From Roseivirga sp. E12 (GTDB lineage: Bacteria; Bacteroidota; Bacteroidia; Cytophagales; Cyclobacteriaceae), in NCBI RefSeq assembly GCF_017592825.1, contig NZ_JAGFMD010000005.1:237570-301569 (forward strand): DNA of 64,000 nt. Direction: 5' to 3'. The position numbers were made by a program, and so were the translations under genes. This document shows positions 1 to 9,611 of the stretch, one piece after another (within the stretch, counting starts at the first letter, position 1; each line of letters begins with the position of its first letter). The notes beneath the pieces were generated by a model. The model saw only the letters and a program-made list of their open reading frames with translations, was not told the DNA's origin and ran no database searches.

Positions 1-486
1 AACATCTACGCCATTGGTGATGTAATTAAAGGCGCTATGTTAGCCCACAAAGCCGAAGAAGAAGGAGTGTTCGTTGCCGAAGTCATTAACGGTGAAAAGC
101 CTCATATCAATTATAACCTCATCCCAGGTGTAGTTTATACATGGCCTGAGGTTTCGGCCGTTGGTTTGACGGAAGAACAACTAAAAGAAAGTGGCAGAGC
201 CTATAAGTCTGGTTCATTCTCTTACAGAGCTCTTGGACGGGCACAAGCATCTATGGATGTTGCTGGCTTAGTCAAAGTATTGGCAGACAAAGAAACCGAT
301 GAAATACTTGGTGTTCATATGATAGGTGCCCGTACAGCGGATATGATTTCAGAAGCAGTTGTTGCTATGGAGTTCAGGGCTTCAGCTGAGGATATTGCAC
401 GCATGTCTCATGCACATCCAACATACTCAGAAGCTTTTAAAGAAGCATGTTTAGCAGCTACGGATAATCGAGCGTTGAACGCCTAA
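1..486 (+). CDS. lpdA: Dihydrolipoyl dehydrogenase, C-terminal part (5' end outside window)
   Basis: The reading frame is open from base 1, so this is the last 161 codons of a longer gene. The first visible residues, NIYAIGDV, are the second FAD-contacting motif of pyridine-nucleotide disulfide reductases. They are followed by the dimerisation domain ([15 protein letters not shown]). The C-terminal HAHPTYSE supplies the catalytic His-Glu pair, which acts at the partner subunit's disulfide. The enzyme is the E3 component that reoxidises lipoamide in pyruvate and 2-oxoglutarate dehydrogenase complexes, passing electrons to NAD+. The redox-active CxxxxC disulfide lies in the missing N-terminal part. 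The gene ends just before a strong terminator, so it is the last gene of its transcript. Family assignment is secure; which complex it serves cannot be told. Confidence 0.95.
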   Translation, partial: NIYAIGDVIKGAMLAHKAEEEGVFVAEVINGEKPHINYNLIPGVVYTWPEVSAVGLTEEQLKESGRAYKSGSFSYRALGRAQASMDVAGLVKVLADKETDEILGVHMIGARTADMISEAVVAMEFRASAEDIARMSHAHPTYSEAFKEACLAATDNRALNA

Positions 487-503
487 AAAGAACAAAGCAA
501 AAG

Positions 504-536
504 AAAAGGGAATTCGAAGATCGAATTCCCTTTTTT
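504..536 (+). terminator. Rho-independent terminator of lpdA
   Basis: A 14-bp stem (left arm 504-517, right arm 521-534) with the 3-nt loop AGA. The core arms GGGAATTCGA/TCGAATTCCC pair perfectly and are flanked by A-run and T-run, so it can work in both directions. The lipoprotein gene at 556 ends on the opposite strand just beyond it. Confidence 0.9.
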
Positions 537-555
537 GTTTAGAATATCTTAAAAG

Positions 556-978
556 CTATTTGCTTACGCGTATACCTTCCATTGGCAAGGCGTCTTCACC
601 GACATACACTACCCCAGTAAAGGTATCTCCATCGAAATCGCATTCAACTGAAGCGGTATTCCCCATGACATCAATATTTCCTGTCATAGCCGTACCCTGG
701 AAATCAACTTCTGTAAGTTCGATAGTTCCGAATTGATCAGTCTCTAACTGAGCTGTGTAAGTACCAGGATCTCCCCCGATTACCAGCTTACCTCCCGTTG
801 CCCCATCAGGCGCTTCAACGGTATATTCCCAAGTTCCAGTGGGGTCGTAGGCCTCGATCTTTTTGCCTTTTTTACCTGCCTTTCCATCTGCAGCAGTATT
901 TGTAACAGCACAGCCTGCAACAAAGAGTAGCATTACTACCAAGGCAAGTCCACTCTTAATAAGATTAGTGTTTTTCAT
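556..978 (-). CDS. Small lipoprotein of unknown function
   Basis: 140 residues. The N-terminus has a basic start (MKNTNLIKSG), a hydrophobic stretch and the lipobox LFVAGC, so it should be cleaved and lipidated at Cys23 or near it. A short Lys/Gly-rich linker (residues 31-41) follows. The remainder looks like a single small beta-rich domain containing GTWEYTVEAPDG and repeated Gly/Thr-rich strands. This resembles other lipocalin-like or 'extracellular' Bacteroidota lipoproteins, but I recognise no specific family. It is monocistronic: it converges with lpdA across the shared terminator and diverges from carB. Confidence 0.75.
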   Translation of the reverse strand: MKNTNLIKSGLALVVMLLFVAGCAVTNTAADGKAGKKGKKIEAYDPTGTWEYTVEAPDGATGGKLVIGGDPGTYTAQLETDQFGTIELTEVDFQGTAMTGNIDVMGNTASVECDFDGDTFTGVVYVGEDALPMEGIRVSK

Positions 979-1099
979 TTTGGTTGAATTTCTAGGTAAA
1001 TGTATGTCTAGGCAAATTAGTCATTTTTTCAATTATCGATTTCAAACACCCCTCAAAACAGTCAAAAAAACATGTTGCAGGGATTAATGATAAACTCGT

Positions 1100-1129
1100 T
1101 TTGATTATTCGGTTTATGGCATAACTTTG
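1100..1129 (+). promoter_or_regulatory. Bacteroidota-type promoter for carB
   Basis: TTTG at 1100-1103 and TAACTTTG at 1122-1129 with an 18-bp spacer fit the -33/-7 consensus TTTG / TAnnTTTG used by the main sigma factor of Bacteroidota. Predicted transcription start is near 1136, about 38 bases before the carB ATG. Confidence 0.6.
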
Positions 1130-1173
1130 TGCCAATTTGTACCTAAGTCAACCAGTCGTTCTTTACTTAAAAC

Positions 1174-3987
1174 ATGCCAAAAGACAATAGCATTAAATCC
1201 ATCCTGATCATAGGTAGTGGGCCAATCATTATTGGACAAGCCTGTGAGTTTGATTATTCTGGATCTCAAGCAGCCAGATCACTCCGAGAAGAGGGCATTG
1301 AAGTGACCCTTATTAACTCCAACCCCGCCACCATTATGACGGATCCGGTGATGGCAGATAACATCTATCTAAAGCCGCTCACCAAAAAATCAATCATTGA
1401 GATTCTAGAAAAACATCAGATTGATGCCGTTTTACCTACAATGGGGGGTCAAACCGCGCTAAACTTAGCCATTGACTGCGACACTGCCGGCATTTGGGAA
1501 AAGTACAATGTGCGCATCATTGGTGTCGACATTAATGCGATTGAAACCACGGAAGATCGAGAGAAATTCCGGTTGAAGATGAAGGAGATTGGTGTGGGTG
1601 TCTGTAAAGGAGAAACGGCCACATCATTCCTAAAAGGAAAAGAGATTGCCCAAGAAATTGGATTTCCACTCGTCATCCGACCTTCCTATACATTGGGAGG
1701 TTATGGTGGTGGATTTGTCAATACTCAAGAGGAGTTTGACGAAGCGCTTACTAGAGGCTTAAATGCCTCTCCGATCCACGAGGTATTGGTTGAACAAAGT
1801 ATCCTTGGCTGGAAGGAATACGAACTGGAACTCTTAAGAGATAATATTGGCAACGTCATCATTATCTGTTCGATTGAGAACTTTGATCCAATGGGTGTTC
1901 ATACCGGTGACTCCATTACTGTTGCACCGGCAATGACGCTATCTGATACTACCTATCAGAGAATGCGAGACATGGCCATTCACATGATGAATGCAATCGG
2001 CCAATTCGCTGGAGGGTGTAACGTTCAGTTCTCTGTAGGCCCTGAAAACGAGGAAATTATTGGTATTGAAATTAATCCGCGTGTATCTAGGTCATCTGCA
2101 CTGGCTTCAAAAGCGACAGGTTACCCGATTGCTAAGATTGCTGCTAAACTGGCCATCGGTTACAACCTAGATGAATTAAAGAACCAAATTACGAAGACAA
2201 CATCGGCGTTTTTCGAACCGGCTTTAGACTATGTAATTGTTAAAATCCCTCGTTGGAACTTTGACAAGTTCAAAGGTGCGGAAAGAAAACTAGGTCTACA
2301 AATGAAGTCTGTAGGCGAGGCTATGGGAATTGGCAGAAACTTCCAGGAGGCTCTTCAAAAGGCATGTCAATCACTTGAGATTAAACGAAATGGATTAGGT
2401 GCTGATGGCAAAGAAGTAAAAGATCAGGCCACTTTACTGCACAGTCTTGAGAATCCGAGTTGGAATAGACTCTTCCATATATACGATGCCTTTAAACTAG
2501 GCATTCCATTCAAGACCATTCAAAAGAAGACCAAAATTGACAAATGGTTCTTACAGCAGATTGAAGAGTTGATAGCGCTAGAAAAAGAAATAGGGCAGCA
2601 TACGCTAGACACTATTCCTGAGAGTCTACTCAGAATGGCCAAAGAGAAAGGCTATGCGGATAGACAAATCGCTCATCTTTTAGACTGTCTTGAAAGTAAA
2701 GTTTTCAACAAAAGACATGAACTTGGTATCAAGCGGGTTTATAAAATGGTGGATACTTGTGCAGCTGAATTTGAGGCACAAACACCTTATTACTACTCAA
2801 GCTTTGACTCTGAAAACGAGTCTATTGTAAGTGACAAAAAGAAAATCATTGTATTAGGATCAGGACCAAACAGGATTGGTCAGGGTATAGAGTTTGACTA
2901 CTGTTGTGTTCATGGGTTATATGCCGCTAAAGAGTGTGGGTATGAGACCATAATGATCAACTGTAATCCCGAGACTGTTTCTACGGACTTTGATACCGCA
3001 GACAAGCTTTATTTTGAGCCAGTTTTCTGGGAACATATTTATGATATTATCCTTCATGAGAAACCCGAAGGTGTTATCGTTCAACTTGGGGGGCAAACAG
3101 CCCTAAAACTTGCCGAAAAACTTGATCGCTATGGTATCAAGATTATCGGTACGAGTTACAAAGCACTTGACCTTGCAGAAGACAGAGGAAGGTTTTCTAC
3201 CCTTCTTGCAGAAAACGATATTCCTTATCCAAAGTTTGGTGTTATTGAGGATGCCGATGAAGCTCTTGAATTATCAAAGGAAATCGGTTTTCCACTGCTA
3301 GTGAGACCTTCTTATGTACTAGGTGGCCAGGGCATGAAAATCGTGATCAACGAGCAAGAGCTTGAAGAACACGTGGTCAACATCCTGAAAGATATTCCAG
3401 GTAACAGAGTACTGCTTGATCACTTCTTAGAAGGTGCTAAAGAAGCAGAAGCAGATGCGATCTGTGATGGTGAAAATGTATACATCATCGGAATTATGGA
3501 ACATATCGAACCTGCTGGTATACATTCAGGTGATTCTTATGCACTCCTTCCCCCATACAGTTTAGGCGATATCGTAATGCGACAAATCGAGGAGCATACT
3601 AAGAAAATTGCCCTGGCTTTAGAGACAAAAGGACTCATCAATATTCAGTTTGCGGTGAAAGATGATCAAGTTTATATCATCGAAGCGAACCCAAGAGCAT
3701 CTAGAACCGTTCCATTTATAGGAAAAGCTTATCAGGAGCCTTATGTGAACTATGCCACAAAGGTGATGTTGGGTGAGAAAAAGGTGACTGATTTTGATTT
3801 CAAACCCGTTAAGAAGGGTTATGCCATCAAGGAACCAGTCTTCTCATTCCATAAATTCCCGAATGTGAATAAGGAGTTAGGGCCTGAAATGAAATCTACT
3901 GGTGAAGCCATCTACTTTATTGATGACTTGCTTGACGATTATTTCCTTGAAATTTATTCGAAAAGAAATTTATACTTAAGTCGATAG
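1174..3987 (+). CDS. carB: Carbamoyl-phosphate synthase large subunit
   Basis: 937 residues. It makes carbamoyl phosphate from bicarbonate, ammonia delivered by CarA, and two ATP, for arginine and pyrimidine synthesis. Two homologous halves are visible. The first begins [19 protein letters not shown] and carries an ATP-grasp with [12 protein letters not shown]. The second begins [18 protein letters not shown] and carries [11 protein letters not shown] and [12 protein letters not shown]. The protein stops shortly after the second ATP-grasp. The family is usually about 1070 residues, so the C-terminal MGS-like allosteric domain (ornithine/UMP site in E. coli) is missing. I recall similarly short CarB in other Bacteroidota. 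carA is not adjacent. The next gene's ATG follows the stop codon directly. Confidence 0.95.
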   Translation: MPKDNSIKSILIIGSGPIIIGQACEFDYSGSQAARSLREEGIEVTLINSNPATIMTDPVMADNIYLKPLTKKSIIEILEKHQIDAVLPTMGGQTALNLAIDCDTAGIWEKYNVRIIGVDINAIETTEDREKFRLKMKEIGVGVCKGETATSFLKGKEIAQEIGFPLVIRPSYTLGGYGGGFVNTQEEFDEALTRGLNASPIHEVLVEQSILGWKEYELELLRDNIGNVIIICSIENFDPMGVHTGDSITVAPAMTLSDTTYQRMRDMAIHMMNAIGQFAGGCNVQFSVGPENEEIIGIEINPRVSRSSALASKATGYPIAKIAAKLAIGYNLDELKNQITKTTSAFFEPALDYVIVKIPRWNFDKFKGAERKLGLQMKSVGEAMGIGRNFQEALQKACQSLEIKRNGLGADGKEVKDQATLLHSLENPSWNRLFHIYDAFKLGIPFKTIQKKTKIDKWFLQQIEELIALEKEIGQHTLDTIPESLLRMAKEKGYADRQIAHLLDCLESKVFNKRHELGIKRVYKMVDTCAAEFEAQTPYYYSSFDSENESIVSDKKKIIVLGSGPNRIGQGIEFDYCCVHGLYAAKECGYETIMINCNPETVSTDFDTADKLYFEPVFWEHIYDIILHEKPEGVIVQLGGQTALKLAEKLDRYGIKIIGTSYKALDLAEDRGRFSTLLAENDIPYPKFGVIEDADEALELSKEIGFPLLVRPSYVLGGQGMKIVINEQELEEHVVNILKDIPGNRVLLDHFLEGAKEAEADAICDGENVYIIGIMEHIEPAGIHSGDSYALLPPYSLGDIVMRQIEEHTKKIALALETKGLINIQFAVKDDQVYIIEANPRASRTVPFIGKAYQEPYVNYATKVMLGEKKVTDFDFKPVKKGYAIKEPVFSFHKFPNVNKELGPEMKSTGEAIYFIDDLLDDYFLEIYSKRNLYLSR

Positions 3988-4245
3988 ATGGGTATTTTAC
4001 TCAAGTTCATATTATTCATAGTAGTTATAGGGTGGCTATTCAAAGGTGTCTCAAGATTCTTCTTGGGTAATCTTTATAAACAGGCACAACAACAACAGTA
4101 TTCAGGAAATCGGCAGAGGACACAAACTGCTCAGCCTAAAGATGGAAACGTTAGTGTTGAATACGCACCAAAGAAGAAGACAGAAAAATCTGCCGATAAC
4201 TTCAAGGGTGGCGATTACGTGGATTATGAAGAGGTGAAAGACTAA
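3988..4245 (+). CDS. DUF4834 family small membrane protein
   Basis: 85 residues, starting on the base after the carB stop, so surely cotranscribed and translationally coupled. Residues 4-20 form one hydrophobic segment (LLKFILFIVVIGWLF). A Gln-rich stretch, a Lys-rich part, and an acidic end with GGDYVDYEEV follow. This matches the layout of DUF4834, a short single-pass family common in Bacteroidota with no known role. Its stop overlaps the convergent gene at 4242 by four bases. Confidence 0.8.
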   Translation: MGILLKFILFIVVIGWLFKGVSRFFLGNLYKQAQQQQYSGNRQRTQTAQPKDGNVSVEYAPKKKTEKSADNFKGGDYVDYEEVKD

Positions 4246-4694
4246 TTTCCCCTCTTCCTTTCACCAGGACCCTGCCAAAGCACATGCTCAATCATCCATT
4301 TTCCGTCATGCTTGGCGAGTAATAGATAGTCAAAGCCCCACCAAGCTTTCACTTTTGCCGAGGCAATATGTTCAGCCACTTCGTAGATTTCTACGCTGCC
4401 AGGAGGAACCTCACGAGTACGCCCCTTAGCTTTTACTCCTAGTGCATAGTCCACAGCCTCTTTGTAGGTCATTTGCCCTTCAGAAGCATAGGTGGTAGAA
4501 TTTCGTCCCTTAAAATACCCGAACTTCAGGAGGTTTGGCGCAATAGCCCTTTTCAACTTAGAAGTATCCCCTTCGTAAAACCCCTCGAGGTAATCCAAGG
4601 CAGCACGTTCTACGGCTTTCTTTTCATCAGTGTTTTGTGCCCAGACCAATTGGACAATTGTAACCATGAGTAATATGAGTAAGACCTTTTTCAT
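4242..4694 (-). CDS. Exported NTF2-like (putative lumazine-binding) protein
   Basis: 150 residues from the ATG at 4694. A longer frame from 4754 is open, but only the internal start puts the signal peptide (MKKVLLILLMVTIVQLVWAQ) at the N-terminus. After the signal peptide the sequence reads as a SnoaL/NTF2-like cone: an acidic helix (residues 25-45, ALDYLEGFYEGD), the central LKRAIAPNLLKFGYF, and strands ending HDGKWMIEHVLWQ. This pattern is typical of the 'putative lumazine-binding' family in Bacteroidota, whose members are exported or periplasmic and of unknown substrate. Single gene, convergent with the carB operon. Confidence 0.75.
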   Translation of the reverse strand: MKKVLLILLMVTIVQLVWAQNTDEKKAVERAALDYLEGFYEGDTSKLKRAIAPNLLKFGYFKGRNSTTYASEGQMTYKEAVDYALGVKAKGRTREVPPGSVEIYEVAEHIASAKVKAWWGFDYLLLAKHDGKWMIEHVLWQGPGERKRGN

Positions 4695-4774
4695 AATTTT
4701 CTTATTTAATAAACTTTTGTATAACAAATAAATCGAATTTACACGACTTGACAAGTTTTTAAAAGAAAAACTGA

Positions 4775-5854
4775 TTAGGGCATCTGGTAAACCATAGCAT
4801 TAATATGCATTCCTGCACCTACAGAGGCAAAAATGATATTATCTCCTGAGTTCAATTCATGACCCTCTAACTCTCCTTTGAGTATCAGGTCTAACATGGT
4901 TGGTATGGTGGCGACCGAGCTGTTCCCCAAAGTCTGAATGGTCATTGGCATCAATTTTTCTGAGTCCCCCATTACTCCATAAAGCTTGAACAGCTTGTGA
5001 AGTATTGCCTCATCCATTTTTTCATTGGCCTGGTGGATAAGTACCTTATCAATATCTTCTAGACCAAGGCCGGCACGTTCAATGGCACACTTGATAGCAT
5101 CGGCCACATTGGTTAGAGCATACTCGTAAATCTTACGACCCTTCATTTTAATATAGCTACCACCATGATCATTAAGTGACTCATTATTGGAGGGGCCCAT
5201 AGCTAGGTAACACAACTCTTCGCTTGCATCCGTTCTTGAGCACTGCGCAACATAACCTCCCTTTTCTGCATCCGAAGCAGAGAAAATAGTTGCTCCTGCC
5301 CCATCGGAAAAGATCATTGAATCACGGTCATGCGGATCGACAGTTTGGCTCAGTGTCTCGCCTCCAATCACCATCACATGTTTAGCATCACCACACCTAA
5401 TCATCTGGGTAGCTTGGATTGCACCCTGTACCCAACCTGGGCATCCGAAAATGATATCATAGCAAGTAGTGGCAGGATTGGCAATCCCCAACTGACCTTT
5501 CACTCTTGCAGCAAGGCTCGGCATCATATCAATACGATTATTGTCCTTCTGCATGTCTCCGAAGTTATGTGCGAAGATGATGTAGTCTAGGTCCTCAGCA
5601 TTCACATTGCTGTTTTCCAAAGCTTTCTTTGCCGCAATGGACCCGAGATCTGAAGCCTTCTGGCCAGGCTTGGCATAGCGTCTTTCCCTAATCCCTGTAA
5701 TCTTCTCGAACTTTCGAATGATTACATCATTCGGGTCTGTAAATCGCTCTCCATTTTCCTGGTAGAATTCAGTATCGAGAAAATGCTCATTTGGAACCAC
5801 TCTCGATGGAATGCAACTCCCCACCCCACTAATTATTACACTTTGCATACTCAT
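4775..5854 (-). CDS. 3-oxoacyl-ACP synthase III family protein
   Basis: 359 residues, a thiolase-fold condensing enzyme of the FabH type. The catalytic triad can be read: Cys138 in FGCPGWVQGA, His in LIHQANEK and Asn in LGNSSVATIP. FabH-type enzymes condense an acyl-CoA with malonyl-ACP. It is somewhat longer than housekeeping FabH (about 320-330). It sits two bases after a TetR gene instead of in a fab/plsX cluster, so a specialised role (secondary fatty acid or quorum-type condensation) is possible. Control is probably through the palindromic operator at 6441. Family certain, substrate unknown. Confidence 0.88.
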   Translation of the reverse strand: MSMQSVIISGVGSCIPSRVVPNEHFLDTEFYQENGERFTDPNDVIIRKFEKITGIRERRYAKPGQKASDLGSIAAKKALENSNVNAEDLDYIIFAHNFGDMQKDNNRIDMMPSLAARVKGQLGIANPATTCYDIIFGCPGWVQGAIQATQMIRCGDAKHVMVIGGETLSQTVDPHDRDSMIFSDGAGATIFSASDAEKGGYVAQCSRTDASEELCYLAMGPSNNESLNDHGGSYIKMKGRKIYEYALTNVADAIKCAIERAGLGLEDIDKVLIHQANEKMDEAILHKLFKLYGVMGDSEKLMPMTIQTLGNSSVATIPTMLDLILKGELEGHELNSGDNIIFASVGAGMHINAMVYQMP

Positions 5855-5856
5855 TT

Positions 5857-6435
5857 CTAATGATTTCTAACTGCATCCCAACAAGCTTCGGCCGCTTGTT
5901 CAATGCGTTCTTCTGTTAAAGATTGGTTATGGTCTATATGTAGTTTGGATAGAGAAACGATAGGCCCATAAAGCAATGAGACAATCGTATAGAGCGGTAA
6001 ATCCTTCATTTCTCCAGCACGCTTGGACTCTATGAAGAATGACATAATCGGAGCTAAAATGATAAAGCTCTCTTCCCTTGTTACATTACTCATAAAAGGT
6101 GCATACCTGTATTGCTCTACAAACTGAAATTCCTTTGGGTGCGCTATACAATAGCTAATCAGGTTTCTCCACAGATGCTTGAAGCGCTCTTTGTAAGAAC
6201 CTTCTTCTCTATAGCCGTCAAGCATGGCTTTTATCACTCGCCTTTTGATTGATGTGAACAGCTCATTAATCAACTGCTCCTTATTTTCGAAATAGCGATA
6301 AATAGTACCCGCTCCCACTCCAGCATGCTGTGCAATCATTGAGATTGGAGTACCATGAAATCCGTGCTCACACAAGAGGTCAAGTGTAGACTCTAGAATG
6401 GCACTTTTCTTATCAACTGTCTTATTATCAATCAT
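5857..6435 (-). CDS. TetR/AcrR family transcriptional regulator
   Basis: 192 residues from the ATG at 6435. The frame stays open to 6468, but a start there would place the operator palindrome inside the coding region, so 6435 is preferred. The N-terminal helix-turn-helix spans residues 10-55 (ILESTLDLLCEHGFHGTPI, then GVGAGTIYRYFENKEQLI). The rest is the all-helical ligand/dimer domain, residues 60-190. The ligand is not predictable. The TGAACGTTCA-like operator resembles those of TetR proteins that sense fatty acyl-CoA, and the next gene, two bases downstream, is a fatty-acid condensing enzyme. A local acyl-thioester-responsive repressor is therefore a fair inference. Confidence 0.9.
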   Translation of the reverse strand: MIDNKTVDKKSAILESTLDLLCEHGFHGTPISMIAQHAGVGAGTIYRYFENKEQLINELFTSIKRRVIKAMLDGYREEGSYKERFKHLWRNLISYCIAHPKEFQFVEQYRYAPFMSNVTREESFIILAPIMSFFIESKRAGEMKDLPLYTIVSLLYGPIVSLSKLHIDHNQSLTEERIEQAAEACWDAVRNH

Positions 6436-6440
6436 ATTAA

Positions 6441-6464
6441 AGCGGAATGAACGTTCATTCCGCT
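6441..6464. promoter_or_regulatory. 24-bp perfect palindrome, TetR operator
   Basis: Each 12-bp half is AGCGGAATGAAC or its exact complement, with no gap. It lies 6 bases upstream of the TetR start. A -7-like element on the minus strand (TTACTTTG, 6466-6473) sits directly beside it, so bound repressor would cover the transcription start. This is the expected arrangement for autoregulation of the TetR/ketoacyl-synthase operon. Confidence 0.85.
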
Positions 6465-6539
6465 CCAAAGTAAAAGACTATAATTTTGCCCCCCAAGCAT
6501 TTTCAACTGTTTTTATCAAGCATCAGTATTAAGTAATCT

Positions 6540-6571
6540 TTTGGCGGGAGAAGACTTTTAGCCTATTTTTG
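6540..6571 (+). promoter_or_regulatory. Bacteroidota-type promoter for accD
   Basis: TTTG at 6540-6543 and TATTTTTG at 6564-6571, spaced by 20 bp, match the phylum's consensus. The transcription start should fall near 6578, about 30 bases before the accD start. Confidence 0.6.
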
Positions 6572-6609
6572 CCTACTCTTTGAAAAAAATTAGGCGATAA
6601 CACTACTAT

Positions 6610-7449
6610 ATGTCTTGGTTTCAGCGAAAAATTAAGGGTATTACTACTCCAACTGATCAGAAGAAAGATGCTCCTGATGGTTTATGGTTTAAGACCCCAG
6701 GCGGTACCATCGTCCATACTCGAGAACTTAAAAACAATGCTTATGTGAGTCCAGAAGATGGATTCCATGTACGTATTGGTTCAAAAGAGTATTTCGAAAT
6801 ACTGTTTGACGAGAACAAATTCACTGAATTGGATGCTGACATGACATCAGGAGATCCGTTGAAATTTGTTGATAGCAAACCTTATCCCAAAAGGATTAAG
6901 GCTACCCAAGCCAAATCAAACCTTAAGGACGCTGCAAGAACTGTCCATGGAAAAATGAACGGCCTAGACTTAGTGGTGTGCTGTATGGATTTCGCCTTTA
7001 TTGGTGGTTCCATGGGCTCTGTTGTCGGAGAAAAAATTGCTAGGGGTATTGACTACTCTCTTAAGCATAAAATCCCTTTCTTAATGATTTCTAAATCTGG
7101 TGGTGCCAGGATGATGGAAGCGGGATACTCATTAATGCAAATGGCTAAGACATCTGCTAAGCTTGCTTTACTTTCGGAAGCAGGTATTCCATACATTTCA
7201 TTGCTTACCGACCCTACTACGGGTGGAGTAACAGCCTCCTATGCTATGTTGGGCGATTTCAATATCGCTGAACCAGGTGCCTTAATTGGTTTTGCGGGCC
7301 CTCGTGTTATTAGAGATACGGTAGGAAAAGATCTTCCGAAAGGTTTCCAAAGCTCTGAATTTGTATTGGATCATGGTTTCCTTGATTTCATCGTTGATAG
7401 ACGAGATTTAAAGAAGCAATTGACTACAGTATTGAGAATGCTTCAGTAA
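6610..7449 (+). CDS. accD: Acetyl-CoA carboxylase carboxyltransferase subunit beta (zinc-less form)
   Basis: 279 residues. With AccA it transfers the carboxyl group from biotin to acetyl-CoA, the committed step of fatty acid synthesis. The crotonase-like core is standard: [47 protein letters not shown] and the end GFAGPRVI. The N-terminal region normally carries a C4 zinc ribbon (CPxC...CPxC). Here the same positions read KTPGGT and VSPEDG, so all four cysteines are gone while the flanking sequence is kept. As I recall, other Bacteroidota share this. Monocistronic; its last seven bases overlap the convergent yeiH-like gene. Confidence 0.95.
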   Translation: MSWFQRKIKGITTPTDQKKDAPDGLWFKTPGGTIVHTRELKNNAYVSPEDGFHVRIGSKEYFEILFDENKFTELDADMTSGDPLKFVDSKPYPKRIKATQAKSNLKDAARTVHGKMNGLDLVVCCMDFAFIGGSMGSVVGEKIARGIDYSLKHKIPFLMISKSGGARMMEAGYSLMQMAKTSAKLALLSEAGIPYISLLTDPTTGGVTASYAMLGDFNIAEPGALIGFAGPRVIRDTVGKDLPKGFQSSEFVLDHGFLDFIVDRRDLKKQLTTVLRMLQ

Positions 7450-8378
7450 AACTCCAGTATAGCAAAAGCTGATACAACCACTGTAAAGATCCATAACACA
7501 CTACCAAACACTACAGGCTTTAACCCTGTGGATTTATTGATCTGAAGTGAAGATCCCATCAAAAAAAGTACTAGGGCCATCAAACCTTTAGAAAAGCTCA
7601 GCACTGAATGCTCAGTTACTCGTGTTAATGGAAATATCGAAGTTGAAATCAGAGCTAAGATGAAGAATAGTACAAACCATGGGAATTTGAGTTTCGAATC
7701 ATTTTTCCTAAAAAATGATAACAGTAACATCAAAGGGATTATCCATAGCATTCGGGTTAATTTAGCAGTAGTTGCAATTTCTAATGCTTCCTGTCCATAT
7801 ACTGCAGCTGCACCAACCACTGAACTTGTATCATGAATGGCCACAGCACACCACAAACCAAACTGCCTTTGAGTCATTTCAAGGGCAAAACCGAGGTTTG
7901 GAAATACTAAAACGGCCAAGGCATTCAGCAAAAACACCACTGACAAGGCCACGGATATTTTTCTATTTGATGCTCTTAGAATCGGTGCTATTGAGGCTAT
8001 GGCACTCCCTCCGCAAATTGCCGTTCCAGCAGATATTAACATTGAAAGGTCAGTATTCATCTTAACCAGCTTGGACATCAACCAACCCAGGCTTAAAACC
8101 ATGATAACTGACACGGTTATATACAGAAAGTTCTCAGTCCCCACGTTGGCTGCTTGCTGAACATTTATACAAAGGCCCAGCGTGACAACTGAGGTTTGTA
8201 ATAGCCATTTGCACAGCTTGGGAATGAACTTGATTTCTATCTCACCAATTACAAACCGAAAAGCTAGACCGATTAGGAGGGCCCATTGACTATTGATTAA
8301 TGGGAATAGACATACCAGTCCAAGCAAAACGAACAAAGCATTCTTATGCCGCTTTCTTAGGTTCAGAAGTCTAAACAA
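7443..8378 (-). CDS. YeiH-family putative sulfate/sulfite exporter
   Basis: 311 residues, almost entirely hydrophobic, with about 9-10 membrane segments. Family motifs are visible: [12 protein letters not shown] after a helix, the conserved [12 protein letters not shown], and [15 protein letters not shown]. This is the UPF0324/Cons_hypoth698 family (YeiH), usually labelled putative sulfate exporter. The start must be the TTG at 8378, inside the last codons of the upstream gene (8-base overlap), so translation is coupled to the threonine-synthase-like gene. In E. coli yeiH lies beside the LysR gene yeiE; here the order is LysR - PLP enzyme - YeiH. Substrate unproven; sulfite, sulfate or a sulfonate are the candidates. 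Confidence 0.85.
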   Translation of the reverse strand: MFRLLNLRKRHKNALFVLLGLVCLFPLINSQWALLIGLAFRFVIGEIEIKFIPKLCKWLLQTSVVTLGLCINVQQAANVGTENFLYITVSVIMVLSLGWLMSKLVKMNTDLSMLISAGTAICGGSAIASIAPILRASNRKISVALSVVFLLNALAVLVFPNLGFALEMTQRQFGLWCAVAIHDTSSVVGAAAVYGQEALEIATTAKLTRMLWIIPLMLLLSFFRKNDSKLKFPWFVLFFILALISTSIFPLTRVTEHSVLSFSKGLMALVLFLMGSSLQINKSTGLKPVVFGSVLWIFTVVVSAFAILEFY

Positions 8379-9549
8379 GGTGCTCTAGGTATTTGTATCC
8401 ACCTCCTGTGTTAATCATCAACACCTTTTCATCTCTCGATACTTCTCCTTGATCAATAAGCCTTAGGAGCCCTTTCCATAGAGCGGCCCCTTCAGGTGCC
8501 ATTAAAATACCCTCGCTTTCGGCCACTTCCTTCACGCCATTAATCATGGCCTCGTCTGTTACTGTTACTGTTGTACCACCAGATTCAGCAACAACTCTGG
8601 CAATCATATCTTGACCGAAAGCCACAGGCACTGCAAGTCCATTTCCAATTGATTCTGTATACAGAGCAATGTCTTTTTCCACTCCTTTAAGGAAATCAAC
8701 TACAGGTGAACAATTAGCCGCTTGCACAACTACCATTCTTGGTAGTTTGACGTCCGGCTTCAACCAGCCCAAACTGATCATTTCATGGAAAGCTTTCCAA
8801 ATACCAATGAGACCGGTTCCTCCACCCGTGGGATATAAAATGACATCAGGTAATTTCCAATTCAATTGCTCCGCAATCTCATAACCCATGGTCTTTTTTC
8901 CTTCCAACCTGTAAGGTTCCTTTAAGGTTGATACATTGAAAGCTCCTTTCTTCATTTCGATTTCGGAAGCCACAACAGCACACTTATTAATGAGACCGTC
9001 AACCAGAAGAAGTTCTGCACCATAGAGTTCACATTCTTGCTTAAAGCTTAATGGCGTATGACTTGGCATCACAACCGTAGCTTTTATCCCAGCAGCTGCA
9101 CAATAAGCGCTCATGGCCCCTCCAGCATTTCCGGCAGTTGGAATAACACAGTGATCTATATCTAATTCCTTCGCTTTTGAAATCGCCATACTCAAACCTC
9201 TGGCTTTAAAGGAACCAGTCGGGTTTGAACCTTCATCTTTTACCAAAACTGAACTAAGGCCATGTTCTTTTCTCAGGTTCTTGAGAGACAATATCTCTGT
9301 CATCCCCTCTCCCAAAGACACAATGTTGTCAGAATTTAGCACAGGCAACATACTAGCGTATCTCCACATGGTATTTGGCTGACTTAGCAAGGACGCCTTG
9401 TCAAACTCGTTATTGTAGTCATATGCCACAACTAGAGGTTTGTTGCAGCATAATGCATAACCTTGGACCTCAAGAATTGAATACCGCGTGTTGCATTCCG
9501 AACAGGTTAGGTGACTGACATGAGAGTCTAATACAGCTGTTGCATTCAT
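8371..9549 (-). CDS. Threonine-synthase-like PLP enzyme (possible cysteate synthase)
   Basis: 392 residues, fold-type II PLP enzyme. The N-terminus has Cys residues resembling a zinc ribbon (TCSECNTRY, then LCCNKP). The PLP lysine is in NPTGSFKARG, the substrate loop is TAGNAGGAMSAY, and the phosphate-binding loop is YPTGGGTGLIG. By family it is threonine synthase (O-phosphohomoserine to threonine). However, it lies between a LysR regulator and a YeiH exporter, not with homoserine kinase. Cysteate synthases, which add sulfite to O-phosphoserine, arose from this same family and start capnine sulfonolipid synthesis in gliding Bacteroidota. Either function is possible: the metX-hom operon nearby favours threonine, the YeiH partner favours sulfite chemistry. 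Confidence 0.8.
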   Translation of the reverse strand: MNATAVLDSHVSHLTCSECNTRYSILEVQGYALCCNKPLVVAYDYNNEFDKASLLSQPNTMWRYASMLPVLNSDNIVSLGEGMTEILSLKNLRKEHGLSSVLVKDEGSNPTGSFKARGLSMAISKAKELDIDHCVIPTAGNAGGAMSAYCAAAGIKATVVMPSHTPLSFKQECELYGAELLLVDGLINKCAVVASEIEMKKGAFNVSTLKEPYRLEGKKTMGYEIAEQLNWKLPDVILYPTGGGTGLIGIWKAFHEMISLGWLKPDVKLPRMVVVQAANCSPVVDFLKGVEKDIALYTESIGNGLAVPVAFGQDMIARVVAESGGTTVTVTDEAMINGVKEVAESEGILMAPEGAALWKGLLRLIDQGEVSRDEKVLMINTGGGYKYLEHLV

Positions 9550-9611
9550 TCTGCAATAATGAATAATACAGTATCACCGATCAAATGATTAATGGTAACA
9601 AGTTATAACTA

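Noticed and set aside
863..1087. 74-codon frame opposite the lipoprotein gene
   Set aside because: Shadow of the minus-strand lipoprotein and of its upstream region; no features of its own.
6435..6468. Longer TetR start at 6468
   Set aside because: It would put the operator and promoter inside the gene; the 11 extra residues look non-homologous.
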